Source: Piscirickettsiaceae bacterium
GTDB lineage: Bacteria > Pseudomonadota > Gammaproteobacteria > Nitrosococcales > Methylophagaceae
NCBI GenBank assembly: GCA_013215775.1
Contig: JABSQO010000016.1
Location: 1-37,761 of the forward strand
Length of the DNA stretch: 37,761 nt
Direction: 5' to 3'
The translations under genes were made by a program, and so were the position numbers. The notes beneath the pieces were generated by a model. That model was not told the origin of the DNA and made no database searches. It saw nothing but the letters and a program-made list of their open reading frames with translations. Below are positions 9,345 through 17,091 of the stretch, in pieces (position 1 is the stretch's first letter; every line of letters starts with the position of its first letter).

Positions 9345-12300
9345 GATAAGGTCTCCAGCTTGGTTTTATCATCTGATGCGCCTTCTAGCCACGCATATAA
9401 GGTGGGCAATAAAATTAAGGTTAATAAGGTCGAGGTAATAAGGCCACCGATAACGACAATAGCCAGTGGTCTTTGCAGCTCAGAACCCGGACCGGTTGAG
9501 AACAATAATGGCAAAAGTCCAAGGCTGGCAATCAGTGCAGTCATTAATACGGGACGAAGCCGTCGCTCGGCACCTTCTTGCACCGCTTGTAAAACACTAC
9601 GGCCCATTTCACGTAATTGATTAAAGTAGCTCACCATGACCACGCCGTTAAGTACAGCGACACCAAATAAAGTGATAAACCCTACAGAAGCGGGCACGGA
9701 TAGGTATAAGCCGGAGTAATACAAACTAATGACACCACCAATCATTGCAAACGGAATGTTCAGAATGATCAGGCCAGCTTGACGTAAGGATCGAAACGTA
9801 GTGAACAGCATCACAAAGATAAGAGCAATGCTGATAGGGACGACCAATGTAAGTCGAGCAGCAGCACGTTGTTGATTTTCAAACTGGCCACCAAAAGTAA
9901 CGTAATAACCTGAAGGTAATTGTATTTCACGGGCAATAGCAGCCTGCACTTCATCAACAAAACCGACTACATCACGCCCTTCAACATTGGCTTGCACCAC
10001 CACTTGTCGTTTACCAGATTCACGGGTGATGGCAACCGGCCCATCAACCTCATGAATATCAGCTAAGCTATGGAGTGGTATTTTTTCTCCATTAGGCGTT
10101 TCTACCCAGAGGTTAGCTATTGCATTTGGGGTATTGCGAGCCTGTTCAGGATAACGAAGTAGCACGCCAATACGTTGATTTCCTTGTATTACTTCTGTCA
10201 CAACACGGCCAGCAACCGCCACTTCTATAAGTTGATTAATATCATCGACATTAATGCCAAACCGAGAAATCGCTTGCGGTTTAATATCAATTTGCAGATA
10301 AGTTTGACCTGAAAGTTGGCCACGAAACACATCGACAGCACCAGTAATATCATTCACTAAGGCTTCGATTTGTTTCGATTTCTCTTCCAGAATATTAAGA
10401 TCATCACCATAGAGTTTAATCGCCATTGCTGCACGTACCCCAGTGAGCATTTCCGACACGCGCATATCAATAGGTTGAGTGAAGGCATAGTCGATACCAA
10501 TAAAGCCATCGAGTTTTTCACGCAACTTGCCTTGAAACTCTTCAAGGCTAATCGTCCACTCATTACGAGGCTTGGTAATCAAAAAATTATCTGTTTGATA
10601 AAGGTCCATCGGATCAAGACGTAACTCATCAGCACCGGTGCGAGATACCACACCAATTACTTCAGGAATTTCCATCATGGCTTTTTGATAAGGCGCATCC
10701 AGTTCTAATGACCGCTCAAGCGAGATGCTCGGTAATTTCTCAATAATCACCACGGTATTACCTTCATCCATGACCGGCATGAATTCTTTACCAATTAAAG
10801 GGAATATTGCAATCGCAATCAACAAGCCAACCAGTGCACTGGCAACGGAAGTTTTACGGTATTTCAGCGCCCAGCGCATTACCGGCAAATAGACTTTTTT
10901 TAATGCTCTTGATAGTAGCCCATCTTCTTCATGTCCTCCACGCATTAATAAACCTGCAATGACGGGTATAACCGTCAGTGACAGTAGCAATGAACCGATG
11001 AGCGCAAAGGATATGGTCACGGCTAATGGGGTGAACATTTTGCCTTCTAATCCTTGCAGGCTAAATAGCGGTAGGAAGACAACAATAATGATAAGGACAC
11101 CGACAATAACCGGTGTCGCCACTTCCAATACTGCACGGTAAATCATGTGGATACGACTAACGCCTTTTGGAGCTCGACTCAATTGAGTATGAATATTCTC
11201 AACCACAACGACAGCGGCATCAACTAGAATACCGATGGCAATTGCCAAGCCGCCCAAAGACATTAGGTTGGCAGTAACGCCGAAGAACCGCATCATAATA
11301 AAGGTGAATAATACTGATAACGGTAAGATCATTGCCACCGTTAAAGCAGCACGCAGATTACCCAGCATAATAATTAATACCAGTAATACTAATACGACGG
11401 CTTCGCCCAATGCTTTTTCTACGGTGGCTATCGCCTGAGTCACTAAGTCAGTACGATCGTAAAAAGGCACAATGGTGACACCTTCTGGTAGTGCAGATTG
11501 CAATGCCTCCAATTCACGCTTAACACCTTCAATGGTGTCTCGACTATTCGCACCTTTACGCATGAGCGCTAGTCCGGTTACGATTTCTCCCTCACCATCA
11601 GCCGTTACGGCACCATAGCGAGTAAGTGAATTAATGCGTACTTCGGCAACATCACTAATATGGATAGGAAGGCCGTTACGGTTGGTAATCGTAATGCTGG
11701 CAATATCATTTAAATCTTGCAGTTGTCCTACGGTTCGTACCAATAAGACTTCATTATTACGATTAATACGATCACCGCCGGCATTACGGTTATTACTTCT
11801 TAAGGCGCTTTCTAAGTCATTTAGGTTTAAGCCATAGGCCATTAAGCTCTCTGGATTAGCAACCACTTCGAAAACTTTAACTTCACCACCCAGTGAATTA
11901 ACATCCGCCACACCGTCGACAGTGCGTAGGCGTGGACGGATCACCCTATCTTGTATGCGTCGTAGTTCTTGGTTGCTATAACCTTCACCTTCGACTCGAT
12001 ACATATAGCCTTCACCTAGAGGCGATGTAATGGGCCCTAGCCCACCTTCAACCCCAGCAGGGAGTTCGCTCCACACTAGGTTTAATCGTTCAGCAACTTG
12101 TTGCCGAGCCCAGTAAATATCAGTGCCATCCTCAAAATCGAGAGTAATAATACTTAATGCATTTTTAGTGGTAGAACGTAATACGGTCTGTCGCGGAAGA
12201 CCTTGCATTTCAACTTCAATGGGGAAGGTAATACGATTTTCCACTTCCGTGGGTGATAAACCTGGCGCTTTAACGATGACTTGGACCTGTGGTGAGGCAA

Positions 12301-12424
12301 TATCAGGAAAAGCATCAATAGGTAGGCTTTTAAATGCCCATAAGCCGGTTACGATCAATGCCGCAGCAAGTAGCAGGATCATCAAGCGTTGAGTTAATGA
12401 AAAACGAATTAAAGCAGCAATCAT
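9341..12424 (-). CDS. CzcA/CusA-family heavy-metal RND efflux pump
   Basis: A 1027-residue inner-membrane proton/metal antiporter of the HME-RND family, normal length for the group. Twelve membrane segments flank two large periplasmic loops. Motifs seen include the N-terminal LPIDAFPD, DFEDGTDIYWARQQV, and the helix-4 proton-relay segment AIAIGILVDAAVVVVEN. That segment differs from the DFG-x3-DGA form of CzcA proper and looks closer to the CusA-like subgroup, so Cu/Ag is possible, but the substrate cannot be fixed. The periplasmic stretch PIDMRVSEMLTGVRAAM is rich in Met. It follows the adaptor gene after three bases and is part of a TolC-adaptor-RND operon. Confidence 0.93.
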   Translation of the reverse strand: MIAALIRFSLTQRLMILLLAAALIVTGLWAFKSLPIDAFPDIASPQVQVIVKAPGLSPTEVENRITFPIEVEMQGLPRQTVLRSTTKNALSIITLDFEDGTDIYWARQQVAERLNLVWSELPAGVEGGLGPITSPLGEGYMYRVEGEGYSNQELRRIQDRVIRPRLRTVDGVADVNSLGGEVKVFEVVANPESLMAYGLNLNDLESALRSNNRNAGGDRINRNNEVLLVRTVGQLQDLNDIASITITNRNGLPIHISDVAEVRINSLTRYGAVTADGEGEIVTGLALMRKGANSRDTIEGVKRELEALQSALPEGVTIVPFYDRTDLVTQAIATVEKALGEAVVLVLLVLIIMLGNLRAALTVAMILPLSVLFTFIMMRFFGVTANLMSLGGLAIAIGILVDAAVVVVENIHTQLSRAPKGVSRIHMIYRAVLEVATPVIVGVLIIIVVFLPLFSLQGLEGKMFTPLAVTISFALIGSLLLSLTVIPVIAGLLMRGGHEEDGLLSRALKKVYLPVMRWALKYRKTSVASALVGLLIAIAIFPLIGKEFMPVMDEGNTVVIIEKLPSISLERSLELDAPYQKAMMEIPEVIGVVSRTGADELRLDPMDLYQTDNFLITKPRNEWTISLEEFQGKLREKLDGFIGIDYAFTQPIDMRVSEMLTGVRAAMAIKLYGDDLNILEEKSKQIEALVNDITGAVDVFRGQLSGQTYLQIDIKPQAISRFGINVDDINQLIEVAVAGRVVTEVIQGNQRIGVLLRYPEQARNTPNAIANLWVETPNGEKIPLHSLADIHEVDGPVAITRESGKRQVVVQANVEGRDVVGFVDEVQAAIAREIQLPSGYYVTFGGQFENQQRAAARLTLVVPISIALIFVMLFTTFRSLRQAGLIILNIPFAMIGGVISLYYSGLYLSVPASVGFITLFGVAVLNGVVMVSYFNQLREMGRSVLQAVQEGAERRLRPVLMTALIASLGLLPLLFSTGPGSELQRPLAIVVIGGLITSTLLTLILLPTLYAWLEGASDDKTKLETLS

Positions 12425-12427
12425 TTT

Positions 12428-13528
12428 CTATTCTCCTCCTTGATATTGTAAATGAGACTTAAGTTCAGCAACGCCACTACTGACGATAACTGCATTCTCA
12501 TTAATACCACTAATGATTGCGATCCAGTCTCCGGTATTGTGGCCTAGTTCAACCGCTATCGATTCAAAACTATCTTTATCCACCACCTGAAATACATAAT
12601 TTTTCTCACCCATGTTAAACACTGCACTAGCAGGCACCATTAAGGCTTCAGTGGTTTCATTGGCAATACTAATTTCAGCATACATGCCCGGTCGTAACGT
12701 ACCCTCGCTATTATCCAAGACGATTCGCCCAGTCACCGTTTGACTTTGTGGTTCTACTTCACTACTCAATGATTCAAGTGTGCCTAAATAATGTTTGTTA
12801 GGCGTAGCCTGAACACGAATTTCAGTCTCACTGCCTATTTTGACTTGAGCTAAGCTCGCGACAGGGATGTTAACCATCGCCCAAAGTGTACTTAAATCAT
12901 CAACATGAAAGGCTGCTTGTCCCTCATTGAGTCGTTGCCCTGATTCAATATCAACTGCAGTGATAACACCATTAATCGGACTGATAAGTTCAAATTTGGC
13001 CAAGCGATTAGGTTGTTTAATTAACTGTTGAATCTGTGTTTTAGACAAGCCAGTTAAGGATAATAAACGTTGCCTTGAGTTTAAGGTGGCACGTGCAGAT
13101 TTATATTCACTATCAACCTTTAACCAACGGCTCTCAGCTACAATACCTTCTTGCCACAAATCCTTGATCCGAACACGTTCAGATTGAGTCAGTTCAAATC
13201 GGGCTAAGGCTTCAAGATAATTAGCCTGTGCTTGACCTAAACTATTACTGATCAGTGTTGCCAAGACTTGGCCTTTGCTTACTCTGTCATGAGAAACGAC
13301 ATTTAACGACGTCACCACGCCATCGATGACGGGGGCGACGCGATATGTTTTACGTTGATCAGCCGCCAAAATACCATTTAGTTTTAGCTGTAAAACACCT
13401 TCACGAACCATTACTTTAGTGGTCGTCAAACTGACATTTTCTAGTTGTGTTGATGTCAGTTGTATTTGTCCCGCATTGCTCAAAAGAGGCAGTAATAAAA
13501 AAGATAAACTAATTAAATGTTTGTTCAT
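12428..13528 (-). CDS. Efflux RND periplasmic adaptor (membrane fusion protein)
   Basis: A 366-residue protein starting MNKHLISLSF with a signal peptide (cleavage near SNA). It shows the usual adaptor order: barrel-sandwich lipoyl halves (APVIDGVVTSLNV and FELISPINGVITAV) around an alpha hairpin (residues ~95-150), then the beta-barrel and membrane-proximal domains. It links the RND pump to the TolC-type channel. The start at 13528 is chosen because AGGA lies upstream inside the end of the tolC-like gene; an ORF extending to 13597 would lose the signal peptide. No long His- or Met-rich N-terminus is seen. Confidence 0.9.
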   Translation of the reverse strand: MNKHLISLSFLLLPLLSNAGQIQLTSTQLENVSLTTTKVMVREGVLQLKLNGILAADQRKTYRVAPVIDGVVTSLNVVSHDRVSKGQVLATLISNSLGQAQANYLEALARFELTQSERVRIKDLWQEGIVAESRWLKVDSEYKSARATLNSRQRLLSLTGLSKTQIQQLIKQPNRLAKFELISPINGVITAVDIESGQRLNEGQAAFHVDDLSTLWAMVNIPVASLAQVKIGSETEIRVQATPNKHYLGTLESLSSEVEPQSQTVTGRIVLDNSEGTLRPGMYAEISIANETTEALMVPASAVFNMGEKNYVFQVVDKDSFESIAVELGHNTGDWIAIISGINENAVIVSSGVAELKSHLQYQGGE

Positions 13529-13530
13529 AA

Positions 13531-14817
13531 TTATGAGTCCTGTTTGTTTACAAGAGATTGTCCAGCAATAAGGCGAACTTCCGACGCTTCTAGCCAAGCT
13601 TCTTGTAGTAATTCTAGGTAACGTTCATGAGAGTTAAAATAAGTGTTATTGGCATCGATCAAAGACAGAATTTCCACTTCACCACTGGTATAAGCTTTTC
13701 TGGTGAGATCAAATACCTGTTGGGCGGGTTCTAAAACGCGTGTCCGATAATGCTCGCCCTGCTGAACAAGATGACTTAAATGCAAATAACTTTGTTGTAA
13801 TTGGCTTTCTAAGTCACGAATGATGACTTGCCTATCCGTTTGGCTTTTAATGACACGTGCTTGAGATTCCTTGATGCGGCCTTTTTTATTGTCCCAAAGA
13901 GGAATGGTAATTCCGATACCGATTCCTAACGCACTTTGTTGGCGACCATTAAGTAAATCTTGATCATAAAATAAACGTAAAGTCGGATCAGGCAAACGCT
14001 CTGATTTTGCTAAGTCCACATGATAACGAGCTGCATCCACTTGATATTGAGCGACTTGAAATAAGGCATGTTGTGACTGCTGTTGCTGCAATGATTGCAG
14101 CGAGGCTATAGCGTTAAACGTCTTGAGAGATTGCAGTTCGGGTTGAGATTCAGATGACAGGTTTAAATAAGTACGAAATTTAGCCAATGCTTCATTATAA
14201 GAACCCTCTGATTTGTCTAATATCTGTTGTGCAGACTCACGAATAAGATCTAAACGTAGTTTTTCTAAATGAGAGAGTTCGCCTGCTTGTGCACGGCGTT
14301 GGCCAATATGTTGTAACTTTTTTGCCAGCTCTAATCGTTGCTCTGCAAGTAGCATGCGTTCTGATGACAATTGTAAATGATGATAACGCTGTGCAACTTG
14401 ATACTCGATAACGACACGTTGATAAGCATGTTGGGCTTGGGCGGCATTAAGTTCTGATTTGGCGACAGCTTGTTGATGGCCAATACGACCACTAATAGGT
14501 AAAGGCTGGCTATAGGCAAACTGAGTAAAGTCAGCACCGCTTGAACCCTTATCTTTACTGATTTTATTATCTACACGTAATTCAATCTGAGGGTTGGGCC
14601 AAGCGCCAGCTTGTGTTAAAGCGCCTTGTTTGGCGTTAACAGTGGCAACGGCACCTTGTATTTCAGGTGAAATATCAATACCCCGTTCAATACTACTTTC
14701 TAAAGTCCAATTATTTTGTTGTGCAAAAACAGCTACTGGCAAGCTGCTATATAAAACTATACCTAAGAACAGGCTCAAGGCTTGCTTGAAACCTTGTCGG
14801 GTTATAACAATTAACAT
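13531..14817 (-). CDS. TolC-family outer-membrane efflux protein (CzcC/CusC-like)
   Basis: A 428-residue protein with an N-terminal signal peptide (cleavage near VFAQ), two tandem OEP repeats with long helices rich in Gln and Ala, and the repeat signature PLWDNKKGRIKE near residue 290. It forms the outer-membrane channel of the three-part pump. It is the first gene of the operon; the start has AGGAG eight bases upstream, and a hairpin lies immediately before that ribosome-binding site. Confidence 0.92.
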   Translation of the reverse strand: MLIVITRQGFKQALSLFLGIVLYSSLPVAVFAQQNNWTLESSIERGIDISPEIQGAVATVNAKQGALTQAGAWPNPQIELRVDNKISKDKGSSGADFTQFAYSQPLPISGRIGHQQAVAKSELNAAQAQHAYQRVVIEYQVAQRYHHLQLSSERMLLAEQRLELAKKLQHIGQRRAQAGELSHLEKLRLDLIRESAQQILDKSEGSYNEALAKFRTYLNLSSESQPELQSLKTFNAIASLQSLQQQQSQHALFQVAQYQVDAARYHVDLAKSERLPDPTLRLFYDQDLLNGRQQSALGIGIGITIPLWDNKKGRIKESQARVIKSQTDRQVIIRDLESQLQQSYLHLSHLVQQGEHYRTRVLEPAQQVFDLTRKAYTSGEVEILSLIDANNTYFNSHERYLELLQEAWLEASEVRLIAGQSLVNKQDS

Positions 14818-14827
14818 GAATCACTCC

Positions 14828-14854
14828 TATGCACTTCGTGTATGCGAAGGCATA
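14828..14854 (-). promoter_or_regulatory. Hairpin in the leader of the efflux operon
   Basis: An inverted repeat TATGC-A-CTTCG / CGAAG-GCATA (one bulged base, loop TGTATG) lies directly upstream of the ribosome-binding site of the TolC-type gene. It could be an operator or an RNA structure near the ribosome-binding site. Function is inferred from position only. Confidence 0.45.
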
Positions 14855-14937
14855 AATAACATCTTAAATTAAGACACAATTGTTTAATGCAAGCGAAAAC
14901 TACCGCTCTGTAAACAAACTTTTATTGGGAAGGAGTG

Positions 14938-15348
14938 TTAAAAAGGAGGTGCGCGTAAAGGGGGGGAAAATAAGTAGCGTCGAACAGAAGCAACATTGTT
15001 GTTATCTCGACGGTGAACTATTCCTGGTGAATAACCGCTATCTATTAGCAAGGTAACGACTGAGGCTAATATCGCCAAGATAGTGTTATTACTAGAGGCG
15101 TTCTTTAGTAGTGCTTGGTGATTGGTGTTGAGCTCTGAAATCACTTCACCGTGGTGATCAGAATGAGAGCTATCTTTAGCTAAATGAATTGTATTTTGAT
15201 GTGAATGTTGCGCAGCTATTTCGGGGGCAATACTGTCATGTGAGTCGTGGCCTGAACCAAAGCTGTGTACATGCAATACTGATCCCTGTGCAGATATGAC
15301 TGCGATAGACAGCAGTAATACCCACAGAAATAAAGTTCGTTTTTGCAT
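14938..15348 (-). CDS. Exported His-rich protein, CzcI/CopL-like (DUF2946 type)
   Basis: A 136-residue protein from the ATG at 15348 (MQKRTLFLW), which gives a clean signal peptide; an in-frame GTG at 15366 is the alternative. The periplasmic part has many His residues (HVHSFGSGHDSHD, SHSDHHGE), followed by a hydrophobic helix and a C-terminus ending PPLRAPPF, a tail seen in CzcI, CopL and DUF2946 proteins. These are small metal-responsive periplasmic proteins placed in front of Czc- or Cop-type operons. It is 120 bases upstream of the tolC-like gene on the same strand. Confidence 0.75.
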   Translation of the reverse strand: MQKRTLFLWVLLLSIAVISAQGSVLHVHSFGSGHDSHDSIAPEIAAQHSHQNTIHLAKDSSHSDHHGEVISELNTNHQALLKNASSNNTILAILASVVTLLIDSGYSPGIVHRRDNNNVASVRRYLFSPPLRAPPF

Positions 15349-15538
15349 GTATCGGGAAAAATTCACTTCGAAACTATATTAGAAGATATTATCAAAAGCA
15401 AGGAATTAAAACCTTGTGATTTAGCTTCAACTTGAATTTCTTCAGCAAATCGCTCGAAAATAATTCTCCACAGCTGAGACGTTAAATATTGTTGATGATG
15501 AGCACGAACAAAAATAACAGTTGATTTTTCTTTCTTTA

Positions 15539-15562
15539 TTCTCTATATTTTCTCATAGAGAA
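15539..15562. promoter_or_regulatory. Palindrome upstream of lexA, candidate operator
   Basis: A perfect inverted repeat TTCTCTAT-N8-ATAGAGAA is centred 24 bases before the lexA start. Its arms differ from the enterobacterial SOS box (CTGT-N8-ACAG), but the half-site spacing and location fit an autoregulatory operator. Confidence 0.5.
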
Positions 15563-15574
15563 CGGAGAGAGAAC

Positions 15575-16186
15575 ATGATAACGCAACGTCAACAAGATAC
15601 GCTAGATTTTATCCGTAATTACATGGCTGATTATGGTAAGGCTCCATTAATAAATGAGATCGCGGAAGGCTTAGGCATTACTTCTCGTGGCACTACACAT
15701 CGCTATATTCAAGTATTAGTTGATGCTGGTTTACTCCATCGACAAGTTGGTCGTGAACGAGGCCTTAGTCTAGTTGAACAGAGCTTTAATTATGATGAGC
15801 CTAACTCCTTAAAATTACCGGTGTTAGGCAAGATTGCAGCAGGTCGATTGATTGAAGCAATACCAGATGAATCAGAAATTGATTTAGGTGAGATGTTTGC
15901 TGGTAAAGATCGCTTTGTACTAAAAATAAATGGCGAATCAATGATTGATAAAGGCATTCTGGATGGTGATTATGTTGTTATTCAATCTCAACAAACAGCC
16001 AAGCATGGTGACATTGTAGTGGCACTCGTCGATGGCTATGATGCTACCTTAAAAACAATGCTCCTGAATGAGGATGAAACCATTACCTTAATGCCCGCTA
16101 ATGTGAGTTATGAACCGGTTACGATTGAAGCGAAGCGCTTAGCTATTCAGGGTGTTGTCGTGGGTCAAATGCGTACCTACCATTAA
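15575..16186 (+). CDS. lexA: LexA-type SOS repressor
   Basis: A 203-residue protein with the LexA layout: an N-terminal winged helix (MITQRQQDTLDFIRNYM...), the Ala89-Gly90 self-cleavage bond, nucleophile Ser122 (NGESMI) and Lys160 (DATLKT) of the S24 peptidase domain. It represses SOS genes and cleaves itself when stimulated by RecA filaments. The start at 15575 has GGAGAG upstream and fits the family N-terminus; the ORF is open further upstream. The recognition helix region (TSRGTTHRYIQVLVDAGL) differs from E. coli LexA and suits the non-standard palindrome upstream. It may be a second LexA; the window cannot tell. Confidence 0.88.
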   Translation: MITQRQQDTLDFIRNYMADYGKAPLINEIAEGLGITSRGTTHRYIQVLVDAGLLHRQVGRERGLSLVEQSFNYDEPNSLKLPVLGKIAAGRLIEAIPDESEIDLGEMFAGKDRFVLKINGESMIDKGILDGDYVVIQSQQTAKHGDIVVALVDGYDATLKTMLLNEDETITLMPANVSYEPVTIEAKRLAIQGVVVGQMRTYH

Positions 16187-16213
16187 ACCCTGTGAGATAA
16201 GTAGAATAATCGT

Positions 16214-16236
16214 GGCCAAGAGTTATTATCTTGGTC
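16214..16236. terminator. Hairpin between lexA and the AAA+ gene
   Basis: Stem GGCCAAGA / TCTTGGTC with a seven-base loop, 28 bases after the lexA stop. It lacks a T-run of its own and probably acts together with the next palindrome. Confidence 0.45.
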
Positions 16237-16246
16237 GATATGAATT

Positions 16247-16277
16247 ACTATTTTTTAATAGACTATTAAAAAATAGT
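16247..16277. terminator. 31-base perfect palindrome, bidirectional terminator
   Basis: Two 15-base arms (ACTATTTTTTAATAG and its complement) flank a single A. Each arm contains a run of six T or A, so the structure can stop transcription from both sides. It overlaps the stop codon of the AAA+ gene (16266-16268). Confidence 0.65.
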
Positions 16278-17081
16278 ATCAATCATCTCATGTAATAATG
16301 TTTTGGTTTCATCGTCATCAGTTATTGAATCTGCAATTGCACACTTACATGCTATGTCTGACTTAAAACCACGATTAATTAGTTTTGCTGTATGAACAAG
16401 TAAACGTGTACTTGCACCTTCTTCTAGTCCGTTGCCAACGAGATTTCTTGTCATATTTGCTAATTTAACAAGATGCTCACATTGCTGAATAGATAGTCCT
16501 GATTCTTCATGAACTATTATTTTTTCAACTTCCTCAGTTGGATAACTAAAATTTATGGCAATAAAACGTTGTCGCGTACTTGGTTTGAGATCTTTCACTA
16601 CACTTTGATAACCAGGATTGTAGGACATTGTAAGGCAAAAATCAGGTGATGCTTTTAGAAGCTGACCTAACTTTTCAAGAGGTAATATTCGTCTGTCATC
16701 ACACAATGGATGGATAACTACTATTGTATCTTTGCGGGCCTCAACAATTTCATCTAAATAACAGAAACAGCCATTTCTAACAGCTGTTGTTAATGGCCCA
16801 TCTTGCCAAACAGTACTATTATCTTTGATCAAATATCGGCCGACTAAATCAGCAGTTGTTAAGTCATCATGACATGAAACGGTAATCAATGACCGTTTAT
16901 GATACCAACTCATATATTCCATAAAACGTGTTTTACCACAACCTGTGGGACCTTTAAGTAGAACAGGTATATTTTCAGCCAATGCGGCATTGAATATCTC
17001 AACCTCGTTAGCTATAGGTAGATAGTAGGGTTTCTCATGAATGATATATTCTGAGTTATTAATGATAGTATTTGTATTCAT
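16266..17081 (-). CDS. NorQ/CbbQ-like MoxR-class AAA+ ATPase
   Basis: A 271-residue ATPase with Walker A GPTGCGKT at residues 44-51, Walker B CYLDEI near 106-112, and the sensor stretch MSYNPGY. It has the full CbbQ/NirQ/NorQ pattern, including the C-terminal EGASTRLL sensor-2 region. Relatives form hexamers that work with a VWA partner to activate or insert metal in enzymes such as Rubisco (CbbQ) and nitric oxide reductase (NorQ). It is ten bases downstream of the VWA gene on the same strand, which is the reverse of the usual Q-then-D/O order. No rubisco or nor genes are nearby; the nearest metalloenzyme is the divergent AlkB-like hydroxylase. Confidence 0.88.
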   Translation of the reverse strand: MNTNTIINNSEYIIHEKPYYLPIANEVEIFNAALAENIPVLLKGPTGCGKTRFMEYMSWYHKRSLITVSCHDDLTTADLVGRYLIKDNSTVWQDGPLTTAVRNGCFCYLDEIVEARKDTIVVIHPLCDDRRILPLEKLGQLLKASPDFCLTMSYNPGYQSVVKDLKPSTRQRFIAINFSYPTEEVEKIIVHEESGLSIQQCEHLVKLANMTRNLVGNGLEEGASTRLLVHTAKLINRGFKSDIACKCAIADSITDDDETKTLLHEMIDTIF

Positions 17082-17091
17082 AGTAGTTATA

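Noticed and set aside
15370-15530. An open minus-strand frame reading YLTSQLWRIIFERFAEEIQ
   Set aside because: It looks protein-like but has no start codon or ribosome-binding site and overlaps the lexA control region; it may be a remnant or chance.
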